A stretch of 64,000 bases of DNA from Methylocystis parvus OBBP (GTDB lineage: Bacteria; Pseudomonadota; Alphaproteobacteria; Rhizobiales; Beijerinckiaceae), in NCBI RefSeq assembly GCF_027571405.1, contig NZ_CP092968.1:186001-250000 (forward strand), given 5' to 3'. Of this stretch, positions 51,239-60,844 are shown in pieces; positions within the stretch are counted from its first letter, which is position 1, and each line of letters starts with the position of its first letter. The translations under genes and the position numbers were made by a program. The notes under the pieces were generated by a model, which made no database searches, was not told the DNA's origin, and saw only the letters and a program-made list of their open reading frames with translations.

Positions 51239-53145
51239 TTCGCGCGTCCGCTTTCAGGGCCAGGCGGCTCGGGCAGCAGGGGCGCCGCCGCGCCCGAGCG
51301 TCGGATGAAGGCTTGGGGATCGGGCGCGAGCGTCAGGTCGTCCCAGCTCCCGGCGAGATCAAAGACCATTTGCAAACCCTTTTCGCGCGGCTTGCCGGCG
51401 CCGTCGGCTTCTCGCGCCGCCGCCTTCAGGGCGAGGCTGCGTTCCGCGAAATTAGCGTCGCCCGTAAGACTCAATGCGAAGCCCGGTCCATAGGCGGCCG
51501 CCTCCTGCAGCGCGCCGACGCCATTTTCGAACAGAAGCGTCGCGCTGGCGCGGTCGACCGTCGAGCTTCCCGAACGAATGTCCTGCGCGCTCGCCAGAGG
51601 CCGCTTCTCGAAGCGGCGCAACGCGCGCTCGAAATCGACGCCGGCTATCTCTCCGTCCTTCAAGGCGAGAGTCGCGCGACCGGACAGATTTTTCGTAAGG
51701 TCGGCGATCGTCGCGCCTGAGGCGTCGAGCGTGAGCGTCGAGGTCAGGGAGCCGCCGACCGCCTCTTTGCCGAAGGCGTCCCAGAGAAAAGCGCGCGCGT
51801 CGACATTGGTGGTTTGCGTCGTGGCGTGGACCGCGAGCCCGCCGTCGCCGGCCGGCTTGAAGCTGGCATGCGCCTTCAACCGGCCGCGATAAGCCTGCGC
51901 CTCGGGGAGCGACAGGTCGAGCGCGCCGTCCCGGAGCGTCGCGGCGAGCACGGCGTCGTCGATCATCAGACGGCCAAGGCGGGCATGGGCCGCGGCGAGC
52001 CAAAGATCGACGTCGGCGCCGCCGAGGTCCGGCGGTTCGAGCGGCTCGTGACTCCATTGGCCGTCCGGGCCGACAAGGGCGGGCGCGTCCGCGAACATCG
52101 GCTTCAAGGCCACGAATTCGCTTTTCAGCGTCGCCGAGACATTCGGCCGTCCGTCTTCGTTCCGCACCGTCAATTCGCCGTCAAAGGCGTTGCCGTCGAC
52201 GAGGACGTGCAAATCCTTGAGCGCCGCTTCACGGGCGTTCAGCGCCGCCTGCGCCGAAAATTGCGCGCCGCTGAAGGGGCCGGGCAGGGGAACGTCAATA
52301 TTGAAGAGCCTCAAGGCTTCGCGCACGGACGCCGCCGAACCGGCGACGCGGCCCGCATATTGCGCCCTGGGAAGGGTCTGCGCGACGCCCTGCGCCTCGA
52401 GCCGCAGAGTCTCGCCGTCGAGCCGGGCCGTGACGACGGAAGGGTCGCCGCGAAGGAAAAGGCCGGGACGCGCGATCCAGGCCAAAAGTTGCAGGCGTTC
52501 GCCGCGCCAGTCGAAGACGCCGGTCAGGAGGGCCGGCTCGCCGATCTTGCGCCAGTCCAGCGCGCCCTCGATTTTCTCCGCCGCATATTCCGCGCCGCCG
52601 CGCCGCACGCGCAACGCCCCGTCCGTGATAGTCAAAACGCCGAGGCGAAAACCGTCGGTCGTCTGCGCTTCGACGCTGGCCGGTTTCGCGGCCGCGGCGC
52701 GCGCGGCGGCTCCAGGCGCGTCGACGGTCCGATCGAGATCGAGACGGGCGCGCGGGCGAACCAGGGCCACGCCGTCTATGTCGAGGCGTCCCGTAAGCAA
52801 AGGGAGCAGTTTCAGGACGCCGTGAAGCTGTTCGGCTTCAATCACCAGCGCGCCGTTGCGGTCGGCGAAGACAACCCCTTCGAGGGTCATGTGAGGCCGG
52901 GGCGTGAGCGCGAGTCGGGGATAGCCCCGAGCGGCGACATAGAGGCCGGTGGCGTTTTGAAGCTGGGCGTAGAGGGCCGACTTGGCGACGGTTGGCGAGT
53001 AGAGCCAGGGCGCGAGCCCCGCTGCGATGCCGATGACGGCGACAAAGGCCAGGACAATCCAGCGCAATATGCGCGCGCGCCTGCGCCCGCCGCCATCGGC
53101 CGCGGGCCGATGGTCACTGGAAGGATCGCTCTCCTTCGGGCGCAA
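51235..53145 (-). CDS. AsmA family protein
   Basis: 636 aa from a TTG at 53145 with aggagagaag upstream. A cytoplasmic N-tail is followed by a single TM helix (about 27-47, ILRWIVLAFVAVIGIAAGLA). A long periplasmic part has the AsmA N-terminal domain (GYPRLALTPRPHMTLEGVVF) and the C-terminal beta-rich repeat region (GATIADLTKNLSGRATLALK, then EIAGVDFERALRRFEKR). AsmA-like proteins are implicated in lipid transport between membranes. It is convergent with the 98-aa gene. The C-terminal LPEPPGPE stretch is low-complexity. Confidence 0.88.
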   Translation of the reverse strand: MRPKESDPSSDHRPAADGGGRRRARILRWIVLAFVAVIGIAAGLAPWLYSPTVAKSALYAQLQNATGLYVAARGYPRLALTPRPHMTLEGVVFADRNGALVIEAEQLHGVLKLLPLLTGRLDIDGVALVRPRARLDLDRTVDAPGAAARAAAAKPASVEAQTTDGFRLGVLTITDGALRVRRGGAEYAAEKIEGALDWRKIGEPALLTGVFDWRGERLQLLAWIARPGLFLRGDPSVVTARLDGETLRLEAQGVAQTLPRAQYAGRVAGSAASVREALRLFNIDVPLPGPFSGAQFSAQAALNAREAALKDLHVLVDGNAFDGELTVRNEDGRPNVSATLKSEFVALKPMFADAPALVGPDGQWSHEPLEPPDLGGADVDLWLAAAHARLGRLMIDDAVLAATLRDGALDLSLPEAQAYRGRLKAHASFKPAGDGGLAVHATTQTTNVDARAFLWDAFGKEAVGGSLTSTLTLDASGATIADLTKNLSGRATLALKDGEIAGVDFERALRRFEKRPLASAQDIRSGSSTVDRASATLLFENGVGALQEAAAYGPGFALSLTGDANFAERSLALKAAAREADGAGKPREKGLQMVFDLAGSWDDLTLAPDPQAFIRRSGAAAPLLPEPPGPESGRAN

Positions 53146-53218
53146 ACGCTTCTCTCCTACGCCTACCTCTCACCGCTTCTTGCGGGGAAGCGCGGCGAGA
53201 AAGTGGCGACGCGCCCAA

Positions 53219-54199
53219 TCAGAGGGTCGATTTCGGCCGCCCGCCGTGGCGGCGCTCGCCATTCATGACCGCGAGGCGCCCTTGCGGGGTCTTCAGCGCC
53301 TTCTCGATCGCGTAGAGCGCGCTCTTGTTGGAGAGCGGCACATTCCCGCTTTCGGCCAGCGACAGGAAATCCGTCTCCTTGAAGGGAAAGCGGCTTCCAC
53401 GGCGAACGATCCGGACCCCTTGCGGCGTGACGACCGAGTCGCCCGGCCGCAGGGTCGAGTCCGTCAGCAGCGCGCGGGTCGCGGCGGCGGCGGTCGCCTC
53501 GGTCTGGCAGGAGCAGCTCTTGGCGCGGGAGTCGTTCAGATCCAGACGGGCGAGAAGCGCCGCATAGGTTTCGCCGCTCTTCGCCGCCTTGGCCTCGTCC
53601 ACCTTGTCGGACCCTTCCGGGAAGACGAACAGCGTCGATTGCGCGCCGGGGCAAAGCTTCTCGCAGCTCGCCTGCTGGGCCGCGAGCTGCGAGGCGCGCG
53701 AGACCGCAAGAGCGGGGAAATAATAGCCGTCGCAGGCGCGCACGCAGACGGCGCGCCGGCTCACGCCGCCGACGGCGCCGCTCGAGGCCGCCACCTTGAA
53801 GCTGGCGTTGCGCGTGGGGGACAGCGCTTCCACCGCGCCGCCGCGCCGCTGCTCGACAGGCGCCGCGCGGCGGGCCAGGGCGAATTTTCGCCGCTCGACG
53901 AGTTGTCTGCGCGCCTGGGCGTAATGCGCGCGGGCCTTCCTGGCATGCCGCGCGCGTCGGCCTCCTTCCCGTGGGGAGACCTCGGATCGCGGCGCATAGC
54001 CGTCGTAATAGAGCTTATGAGGCTGGGCCGAGGGGCCGAAAAGCTCGTCGATGAGGCCGCCGGCGGCCCGGCTGGCGCGGAGGTCGTATCCAGTGAATAC
54101 TGCACAAAAAAGTGCGAAAGCGGCGCCGAGGGAAATAGCGGATCGCGCACGGGCGAAACGGGCGTTGCGGCTCGCGGCCGTCTGATGACTCGGAGACAT
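53219..54199 (-). CDS. DUF2865 family protein
   Basis: 326 aa with an N-terminal signal-anchor (about 20-42). The signature lies near residue 155 (RRAVCVRACDGYYFPALAVS), with later cysteines (QASCEKLCPG, KSCSCQTE), and a C-terminal NKSALYAIEKAL segment. This matches the DUF2865 pattern, widespread in Rhizobiales as a periplasmic protein of unknown role. The region 60-135 is Arg/Ala-rich and low-complexity. It is a single gene, 73 bp downstream of the asmA start on the same strand. Confidence 0.82.
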   Translation of the reverse strand: MSPSHQTAASRNARFARARSAISLGAAFALFCAVFTGYDLRASRAAGGLIDELFGPSAQPHKLYYDGYAPRSEVSPREGGRRARHARKARAHYAQARRQLVERRKFALARRAAPVEQRRGGAVEALSPTRNASFKVAASSGAVGGVSRRAVCVRACDGYYFPALAVSRASQLAAQQASCEKLCPGAQSTLFVFPEGSDKVDEAKAAKSGETYAALLARLDLNDSRAKSCSCQTEATAAAATRALLTDSTLRPGDSVVTPQGVRIVRRGSRFPFKETDFLSLAESGNVPLSNKSALYAIEKALKTPQGRLAVMNGERRHGGRPKSTL

Positions 54200-54289
54200 G
54201 GAACGCGCTCACGTTAAGAGAAAATTAATAATTTTCTGCGCGCAGAATAAAATAGTTCGGCTTGGGCTTCAAGCCAAATAGTCTGAAAT

Positions 54290-54730
54290 TCAATCACTTT
54301 TGAAAGGCGCCAGCTCCTCGCGCAGCGTTCGGAGTATCTCTTCGACATAGAAGGGTTTTTCGACGATCGCCTGCTCGGGATAGGCTTCCGGCAGTCCGGC
54401 GCGGCCGCATCCCGTCGTGAAGACGAAGGGAATTTTCCGCGCGAAGATGATGTCCGCGACCGGGTCGATGCGGTCGTCTCCGATATTGACGTCGAGCAGC
54501 GCAAGGTCGAAGGCGATGGTCTGGGCCAGCCTTACCGCCTGCGGCACGGTCCGCGCCGTCCCGGCGATGACGAGGCCGAATTCGGAGAGCGTCTCTTCCA
54601 GAGCGAGCGTGATGAAAGGGTCGTCTTCGACAATCAGAACCCGGCGTCCGAGCAGAGGGTCGCCCGGCCGTTGCGTCGCATCGCTCGATGCGCCGCCAGT
54701 ATGGGGATGTGGCGCGTCCGAGACAGACAT
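54290..54730 (-). CDS. single-domain response regulator (receiver only)
   Basis: 146 aa from the ATG at 54730. Receiver domain with acidic pair E35-D36-D37 (VLIVEDDPF), phospho-acceptor D80 (LALLDVNIG), Thr in VFTTG and conserved Lys in EKPF. There is no output domain, and an N-terminal tail of 30 residues is low-complexity. This is a CheY/DivK-like module, for example for a hybrid or HWE kinase. No kinase gene is nearby. The divergent side is the DUF2865 gene. Confidence 0.88.
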   Translation of the reverse strand: MSVSDAPHPHTGGASSDATQRPGDPLLGRRVLIVEDDPFITLALEETLSEFGLVIAGTARTVPQAVRLAQTIAFDLALLDVNIGDDRIDPVADIIFARKIPFVFTTGCGRAGLPEAYPEQAIVEKPFYVEEILRTLREELAPFKSD

Positions 54731-54820
54731 GTGACGATGGTGCGGCCGTTCGCCGCGCGAGTCCAGCAATAGCGCGCGGTGGTTGCGAATCTCTCTCGAC
54801 TGTTGCTTTTTGGCCGCAGT

Positions 54821-55195
54821 CTAGCCGCGCCGTGCGATTCCCAGCGCGCCCCAGACGGCGAGCGCCAACCACGCCAGGATCGTCGCCGAGCCGCCCATCG
54901 GCGCGGCGAAGGGAAAGAGCTTCCCGCCGAGATAGACGCGGGCGGCGAGGTCCGCCGAGAAGAGCGTCACGCCGGCCTGAAGTAGAAAGGTCGCGGCGGA
55001 CAGGAACCGCGGATAGGCCGGCGCCGTCCGCGCCAGGGCGGCGAGGGCGAGGCCGGCGGCGGCGTGCAATGTCAGGAATTGGCTCGCGGTCGAGAGAAGC
55101 GGGTTGGCGTCGACATGGGCCGCGGCCGCCGCAAGGGCGACGCCGGCCGCGCCCTGAAGCGCGGCGACAGTCGCGACGATTGACGGAGTTTTCAC
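54821..55195 (-). CDS. DUF423 family membrane protein
   Basis: 124 aa from a GTG at 55195. Four hydrophobic segments with AAHVDANPLLSTASQFLTLHAAAGLAL (DUF423 hallmark His/Ala pattern) and the LFSADLAARVYLGGKLFPFAAPMGG segment. The family occurs in most alphaproteobacteria and its role is unknown. It lies 22 bp downstream of the WcaJ-type gene on the same strand and could be read from the same transcript. Confidence 0.85.
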   Translation of the reverse strand: MKTPSIVATVAALQGAAGVALAAAAAHVDANPLLSTASQFLTLHAAAGLALAALARTAPAYPRFLSAATFLLQAGVTLFSADLAARVYLGGKLFPFAAPMGGSATILAWLALAVWGALGIARRG

Positions 55196-55217
55196 GCCAG
55201 CGCTTTCCTTTCCGCCC

Positions 55218-56747
55218 TCAATAGGCGTTTTCAGCCTTGATCAGGGCGAAGGGCGTCAGAGCGAGAATATAGACGTCGAGGAAGATCGACCAGTTCTCGA
55301 TGTAATAGAGGTCGCATTCGACGCGCTTCTGGATCTTTTCCGGCGTATCGGTTTCGCCGCGCCAGCCATTGATCTGCGCCCAGCCCGTGAGGCCGGGCTT
55401 GACGCGGTGGCGGGCGAAATAGCCGTCCACCACCTCGTCATAGAGATGATCCGCCGCGCGCGAGACGACGGCGTGCGGGCGCGGGCCGACAAGCGAGAGA
55501 TTGCTCTTGAACACGACGTTGAAGAGCTGCGGCAGTTCGTCGAGCGAGGTCTTGCGGATGATGCGGCCGACGCGCGTAACGCGCGGATCGCCCCGCGTCA
55601 CCTGCTTGGTCGCCGAGTGATCGAGCTTGTCGACATACATCGAGCGAAATTTGTAGACCTCGATATTCTCGTTGTTGAAGCCGTGACGCACCTGTTTGAA
55701 GAGAACGGGGCCGGGCGAGTCGAGCTTCACGGCGAGCGCAACGAGCGCCATGACCGGCGAGAGCAGGAGGAGGCAGATCGTCCCCACGATTTTGTCGAAG
55801 ACATATTTGACGACGACGTCCCAGTCGGCGATCGGCTTGTCGAAGACGTCGATCACCGGAACGTTGCCGATATAGGAGTAAGAGCGCGGGCGGAAGCGCA
55901 GCTTGTTGGTGTGCGCCGCAAGACGAATGTCGATCGGCAGCACCCAGAGCTTGCGCAGCATTTGCAGCAGACGCCCCTCCGCGGAGATCGGCAGGGCGAA
56001 GATCACGAGATCGATGCGGGTGTGGCGCGCGAATTCGACGAGGTCGTCGATCGTGCCGAGCTTGGGGAAGCCCGCGACGACGTCGGGCGAGCGCTTGTCC
56101 GTACGGTCGTCGAAAAGCCCGAGGATCTGCAGGTCGCCGTCATTTTGCGCGGCGAGATCCCGCAGCACCGGATCGGCCAATTCGCCGCCGCCGACGATGA
56201 CGGTGCGGCGGTCGAGCTTGCCCTGCCGGGTCAGCATCCGGACGATCAGGGACAAAGCCAGGCGCTCCGCCGCCAGCAGCGCGAGGCCCGTAACGTACCA
56301 GCTCAGCAGCCAGACGCGCGAGAAGGAATCGTCGAGTTTGAAGAAAAAGAGCACGATGAGCGCGGCGACGAAAACCAGCGACCAGGCCGCCGCGATCTTC
56401 AGCCCGTTGCGCATCGGAGCCCGGAACGCCGCCGTTGAATAAAGGCCGAGCGATTGCAGCGCGACGATGGCGGAGAGCGCCATGGTCGGCATGACGAGAT
56501 AATAGTCGAGCGAGCGCCCCCAATTCGCCGCGACGTAAATTTCGTGGATGAACAGGCCGGCGCCCAACAGCGTCAGCAGTTCGACCAGGCGAACGAGCCC
56601 GGCGAGGACGATCGGCGAATAGGCCTTGCCCGGCGCGCCATTGCTGGCGATCTCGGCGAGGGTCGGACTGAGCGGCTTTTTTTCCGGGCCGCTCCCGTTC
56701 TTTTCAGGAGGCACGCCCTTCATGTCGCCAACGGCGAAAGCGCACAT
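55218..56747 (-). CDS. undecaprenyl-phosphate hexose-1-phosphate transferase (WcaJ type)
   Basis: 509 aa. Four to five N-terminal TM helices, a CoA-binding-like domain ([19 protein letters not shown]) and a C-terminal bacterial sugar transferase domain with a TM reentrant helix. Its [29 protein letters not shown] and RPHAV motifs match the WcaJ/polyisoprenyl-phosphate hexose-1-P transferases that start exopolysaccharide repeats. It is the second gene of a minus-strand operon, 17 bp after the GT4 gene. DUF423 follows. Confidence 0.93.
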   Translation of the reverse strand: MCAFAVGDMKGVPPEKNGSGPEKKPLSPTLAEIASNGAPGKAYSPIVLAGLVRLVELLTLLGAGLFIHEIYVAANWGRSLDYYLVMPTMALSAIVALQSLGLYSTAAFRAPMRNGLKIAAAWSLVFVAALIVLFFFKLDDSFSRVWLLSWYVTGLALLAAERLALSLIVRMLTRQGKLDRRTVIVGGGELADPVLRDLAAQNDGDLQILGLFDDRTDKRSPDVVAGFPKLGTIDDLVEFARHTRIDLVIFALPISAEGRLLQMLRKLWVLPIDIRLAAHTNKLRFRPRSYSYIGNVPVIDVFDKPIADWDVVVKYVFDKIVGTICLLLLSPVMALVALAVKLDSPGPVLFKQVRHGFNNENIEVYKFRSMYVDKLDHSATKQVTRGDPRVTRVGRIIRKTSLDELPQLFNVVFKSNLSLVGPRPHAVVSRAADHLYDEVVDGYFARHRVKPGLTGWAQINGWRGETDTPEKIQKRVECDLYYIENWSIFLDVYILALTPFALIKAENAY

Positions 56748-56764
56748 TTGCTTACTCCCGTTCC

Positions 56765-57973
56765 TCAGTTTGCGGCGACGGTCTGTAGCCGCACGCTTGC
56801 GAGCGCCGCGCGGTAGCCGCGCAGGACGCCCTCGTTCATCGATTGAATCGTGAAGCCCTTCCTCACGAAATCGGCCATCTCCGCCGCGAGCGCGTCGCGA
56901 GCCGCGGGACTTGTCTCGAGCGCATCGCGCATGGCGGCGGCGAGCGCGCCGGGATCGCCGGGCTCGACGAGTCGCGCCGCCTGCGCGCCGAAAATCTCCG
57001 GTATCCCGCCGACATTCGTCGCGACGACCGGCGCTTTGGCGGCGATCGCTTCGAGGACGATATAGGGAAGCGACTCGGCGCGGCTCGGCACCACGAGAAT
57101 TCGCCCCTGCGCGAGCGCGGCTCGCGCCGGCATGCGATCCAGAAACGCCACGCGGCCATCGAGGCCGAGCCGCCGCGCCATGGCGCGAAACGCGCCTTCG
57201 TCCCGGCCCGAGCCGACAAGAGCGAGACGCAGATTCTTTGGCAGCGAGGCGAAGGCGCGCAGCAGGTCTTCGACGCCCTTGGAGACGCGCATCTCGCCGA
57301 TGAACACGAAGTCCGCTGCGTCCGGCGCAGGGATCACGGGCGCGAATTCGCAGGGCGAGACGCCATTATGCACGACGGGCGCGAATGCGCTGGGCGGCTC
57401 GATCGTTTCGATGAAACGCCGCCGCGCATAATCGCTCTCGAAGGGTATAAGGTCCGTCACGCGGCCCATTATGCGCTCAGCGGTAAAGAAAACTCTTCCG
57501 TCGAGCGCGTCGGCGCGGAAATGGAGCGTTCCGCCATGGGGCGTGTAGACGCGGGCGAGGGGCCGCGCGGGACGCGGAAAAATCGGGACGAGACCCGGCA
57601 GCCGGGCGTAGAGGCCGCCTTTCGCGCCATGGCCGTGCACGACGTCGACCGACAATTCGCGAACCAGCGCCGCCACGCGCCAGGCGATGCGCAGATCGTC
57701 CGGATGCGGGAGCCGCCGCATGGGTAGGCGCGTGACGCCGAGGGCGAGAAAAGGCGAAAGCTCGTCGAGACTGTCGCCGGCGCAAGCTCCCCCCGTCAGG
57801 GAATCGGCGACGAGGCCGACCTGACAGCCGGCCTCGGCCTGGGCGCGCGCGAGATCGCCGACGTGACGAAACAACCCGCCGACCGGCGCGCGCATGACAT
57901 GGAGGATGCGCAATCCCGAAGGCTTCGCCGCATCGTCCGTCGCGTCCTGATGGTCGACCGCGGCCAAAAACAA
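56765..57973 (-). CDS. glycosyltransferase family 4 protein
   Basis: 402 aa from a TTG at 57973, or from another TTG at 57967 that is better spaced from gagg. GT-B architecture, with HVMRAPVGGLFRHVGDL, DVVHGHGAKGGL and the donor site VPSRAESLPYIVLEAI plus TNVGGIPEIFG. It is a clear paralogue of the gene at 30487-31653. It is the middle gene of wza-GT4-wcaJ (gaps 10 and 17 bp). Its sugar specificity is not known. Confidence 0.9.
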   Translation of the reverse strand: MFLAAVDHQDATDDAAKPSGLRILHVMRAPVGGLFRHVGDLARAQAEAGCQVGLVADSLTGGACAGDSLDELSPFLALGVTRLPMRRLPHPDDLRIAWRVAALVRELSVDVVHGHGAKGGLYARLPGLVPIFPRPARPLARVYTPHGGTLHFRADALDGRVFFTAERIMGRVTDLIPFESDYARRRFIETIEPPSAFAPVVHNGVSPCEFAPVIPAPDAADFVFIGEMRVSKGVEDLLRAFASLPKNLRLALVGSGRDEGAFRAMARRLGLDGRVAFLDRMPARAALAQGRILVVPSRAESLPYIVLEAIAAKAPVVATNVGGIPEIFGAQAARLVEPGDPGALAAAMRDALETSPAARDALAAEMADFVRKGFTIQSMNEGVLRGYRAALASVRLQTVAAN

Positions 57974-57983
57974 CCTCGCTTCT

Positions 57984-58580
57984 TTAGAAAATCCGTTCTC
58001 GAACCGTAATCGTGTCGCCGGGGCGGACGGCCGTGTCGAGCGGCACGCGGCCGGTGACGGGATAGCCGTCGACGACGCGCGTGAGATCGACCGCGCCCTG
58101 ATAGCCGCGCGGGCCGAATCCGCCGGCGATCGCGATCGCGGTGCGGGCGGTCATGGCCTCGACGAAAGGATATTGGCCGGCATTGGTGACTTCGCCCAGC
58201 ACGAAGAAGGGGCGGAACGCCTCCACCTCAACGGAGACGCGCGGCTCGCGCACGAATCCGTTGCGAAGCCGCGCGGCGATCTCGCGCTCGACATCCGGCA
58301 CGGTGAGGCCCTGGACCGGGACCGAGCCGATCAGCGGCATGGCGATGCGGCCGGCTCCGTCGACCGCATAGGCGTTGGAAAGGGCGTCCTGTCCGAAGAC
58401 GATGACGCGAAGCCGGTCGCCCGCGGCGAGCGTATAGGGCTCGTACGCGGAAGCTGAGAAAAGCTCCGGCTTGTACGACCCGGGAGCCGCGCAACCGGTC
58501 AAGAAAGCGCCCATGGTCATCGCGATCGCCAAGGTGAGCGTCTTGCAGGCGGCCTTTTTCGAGGCGACTGGCTTCGCCAT
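57984..58580 (-). CDS. polysaccharide export lipoprotein (Wza/KpsD/ExoF-like)
   Basis: 198 aa from the ATG at 58580; an in-frame ATG at 58619 is possible. The signal peptide ends in a lipobox (FLTGCAAPG). The PES/BexD domain follows (EPYTLAAGDRLRVIVFGQDALS), with SLBB-like repeats (AGQYPFVEAMTARTAIAIAG). The protein is short for Wza (about 380 aa): it has the first domains only, so it is the minimal Wza-like type. It is the first gene of the minus-strand operon, divergent from the wzc-like gene. Confidence 0.9.
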   Translation of the reverse strand: MAKPVASKKAACKTLTLAIAMTMGAFLTGCAAPGSYKPELFSASAYEPYTLAAGDRLRVIVFGQDALSNAYAVDGAGRIAMPLIGSVPVQGLTVPDVEREIAARLRNGFVREPRVSVEVEAFRPFFVLGEVTNAGQYPFVEAMTARTAIAIAGGFGPRGYQGAVDLTRVVDGYPVTGRVPLDTAVRPGDTITVRERIF

Positions 58581-58647
58581 TTTTGTTCCGTGAGTTGTAG
58601 CAAATCGGTTGACCGCCATAAGGCGACGATCTGGTTTTATTGTTTCA

Positions 58648-58692
58648 TGGTTAACAAACTTTGACCTGAACCGCTTAACCAGCCCTAAACCA
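58648..58692. promoter_or_regulatory. dyad and CtrA-like box in the divergent wza/wzc region
   Basis: Inverted repeat TGGTTAA (58648-58654) / TTAACCA (58675-58681), spacer 20. The second arm begins TTAACCAGCCCTAAA, close to TTAA-N7-TTAA with one mismatch. The region separates the wza-GT-wcaJ operon from the wzc-like gene, so it is a likely shared control region. Confidence 0.35.
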
Positions 58693-58732
58693 TAATTGCG
58701 TTATCACGCCGGGGTTGCACCTCGGAGAAGCG

Positions 58733-60832
58733 ATGCGCGCGGATATTCCCATAGAGACGGAGGCGGTGACAAACGAAGTCGATTTGTCGCATGTCGGCCG
58801 TGCGCTGAAGAAGAAGCGCTGGTGGGTCATCGGGCCCACTCTGGTCGCGCTGGCGGGCGCGCTCGTCTTCGTCAATGTCGTCAAGCCGCGATACACCTCC
58901 GAAGCTCGCCTCCTGCTCGAAAACCAGGACGATTTCTATGCGCGCGTCGACAAGGGCGAGCGCATCGACGCCAACGGCCCCGACGCCGAGGGCGTGCAGA
59001 GCCAGATCCAGCTGCTTACCTCGCGCGATCTCGCGCGGCGCGTGATCAAGCAGCTCGGCCTTCAGGGCAACGTCGAATTCGATTCCTTGGCGAACGGAAT
59101 GGGCGCGCTGACGCGCGTCATGGTCCTGCTCGGCCTGCAGCGCGATCCGACGCAGATGTCGCCGGAAGACCGCATTCTCGAGAAGTTCGGGGAAAAGCTG
59201 TCGGTGCTGTCTCCGACCAAGACCCGCGTCCTCTCGATCGAATTTTCCTCCCGCAATCCAGACCTCGCGGCGCGCGGCGCCAACGCTGTCGCGGACGCCT
59301 ATATAGAGATGCAGCAGGAGGCGAAGCGCTCCATCGCGCGCACGGCGGCGCAGTCGCTGGCGACGCTTGTCTCCGATCTACATGGCCGCGTCGCGGAAGC
59401 GGAGGCGAAAGTCGAGGATTACCGCGCCAAAACGGGGCTGCTCGTCGGCGCCAACAATACCGTCATTCCGACGCAGCAGCTTGGCGAATTGAACAATCAG
59501 CTTTCGAATGCGCGCGGCGTGCAGGCCGACGCTCAGGCGAAAGCGAATATTCTGCGCGATATGCTGCGGCAGAACCGCATCGGCGAAATTCCGGACGTCG
59601 CCAACAATGAAGTGATGCGGCGCATCTTCGAGCAGCGCGTCGCCTTGCGCGCGCAATTGGCGCTCGAATCCCGCACGCTTCTTCCTCAGCATCCGCGCAT
59701 CAAGGAGCTGGAAGCGCAGCTCCACGATCTCGATATGCAGTGGCGCGCCGCCGCCGAACGCACGGCGCGCACGCTGGAGAACGAGGCCCGGATCGCCTCG
59801 GTCCGCGTCGAAAATCTCACCAAGGTTCTCGACGACCAGAAACGCGTCGCCGGCGCCGCAGGCGCCGAGGAGGTGAAGCTGCGCGACCTCGAGCGGGCCG
59901 CCCGTCTCCTGAAGGATCAGCTCGAGACCGAGACCGCGAAATATCAGGAGGCGCTGGCGCGCGAGCGCGTGAAGGCGACGCCGGCCGACGCCCGCATCAT
60001 CCAGCGCGGCCTCGCCCCGCAACTCCCGTCCTTTCCCAAGAAATTGCCGATCGCCGCATTCGCCACGCTTGCGACGCTGATCCTCTCGACGGGCGCGATC
60101 GTCGCCGGCGAATTGCTCACGGGCAGAGCCCGGGTCGCGCCGCCCGCGGCGCCGCTCGACGCGCCGCAGCCGGAGCCTGTTCGCATCGCGGCGCAGGAGC
60201 GCTCCGCCGCCCCGGCCGAGCGCTTGGCGGAGACGGTCGAAGCGGCGGCGCCGCCCGTCGCGCCGCCCCCGGCCCAGACCGCACCCGACGTCATCCATCG
60301 AATCGACAGCGCCCGCGCCGCGCAAAGCTGCGTGAAGGTGCTGGTGACGCCCTGCGAAAAAGACGGCAAGCCGGCGGAAACGGCGATCGCGCTCGCGCGC
60401 AATCTCGCCCGGCGCGGCCGCACGCTTCTCGCGGCGGCGGACCCCGGCGCGAGGGCTTTCGACGCGCTGGTGCATTCGCCGGGCGGCGCGCCCAAGGGCA
60501 TGGCCGATCTCTCGGCGGGCGTCGCGGATTTCGCCGAAGTCATTCACCGCGACGTCGGCTCGCGTCTGCATGTGCTGCCCGGCGGGATCGCTGCGGGCGA
60601 CGAGCAATACGAGCTTTCGCTCATCGTCACGGCGCTGGCGCATACTTACGATTTCATCGTCTTTGCGGCTTCGCCCGATCAGGCGCTGCGACTCGCCGCG
60701 CATGTCGATCTCGCTTTCGTCCTTGGCGGAGACGCGGCGGCGGAAGATTTGCGCGCGCGGCTCGCGCAGGAAGGCGCGGACGCGCATCTGCTCGAAGACG
60801 TCCAGGGTCTGGATGGTCTGGTCGCGGCCTGA
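58733..60832 (+). CDS. Wzc/GumC-like polysaccharide co-polymerase with degenerate kinase domain
   Basis: 699 aa from the ATG at 58733 with RBS cggagaag. An N-terminal TM (about 33-51) and the Wzz domain (YTSEARLLLE...) precede a long coiled coil (about 200-430) and a second TM (about 438-462). The C-terminal part (about 530-699) has the fold order of a BY-kinase, but its Walker A is KDGKPAETAIALA (Pro in place of GKST). Walker A-prime reads LLAAADPGA rather than DxDxR, and no C-terminal Tyr cluster is visible. It probably regulates chain length without autokinase activity. It is divergent from wza. Confidence 0.88.
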   Translation: MRADIPIETEAVTNEVDLSHVGRALKKKRWWVIGPTLVALAGALVFVNVVKPRYTSEARLLLENQDDFYARVDKGERIDANGPDAEGVQSQIQLLTSRDLARRVIKQLGLQGNVEFDSLANGMGALTRVMVLLGLQRDPTQMSPEDRILEKFGEKLSVLSPTKTRVLSIEFSSRNPDLAARGANAVADAYIEMQQEAKRSIARTAAQSLATLVSDLHGRVAEAEAKVEDYRAKTGLLVGANNTVIPTQQLGELNNQLSNARGVQADAQAKANILRDMLRQNRIGEIPDVANNEVMRRIFEQRVALRAQLALESRTLLPQHPRIKELEAQLHDLDMQWRAAAERTARTLENEARIASVRVENLTKVLDDQKRVAGAAGAEEVKLRDLERAARLLKDQLETETAKYQEALARERVKATPADARIIQRGLAPQLPSFPKKLPIAAFATLATLILSTGAIVAGELLTGRARVAPPAAPLDAPQPEPVRIAAQERSAAPAERLAETVEAAAPPVAPPPAQTAPDVIHRIDSARAAQSCVKVLVTPCEKDGKPAETAIALARNLARRGRTLLAAADPGARAFDALVHSPGGAPKGMADLSAGVADFAEVIHRDVGSRLHVLPGGIAAGDEQYELSLIVTALAHTYDFIVFAASPDQALRLAAHVDLAFVLGGDAAAEDLRARLAQEGADAHLLEDVQGLDGLVAA

Positions 60833-60844
60833 ACGCCGCCGCGC

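Noticed and set aside
51814..53268. Long plus-strand open frame opposite the AsmA gene
   Set aside because: Arg-rich antisense frame; the AsmA gene has a clear TM and domain structure.
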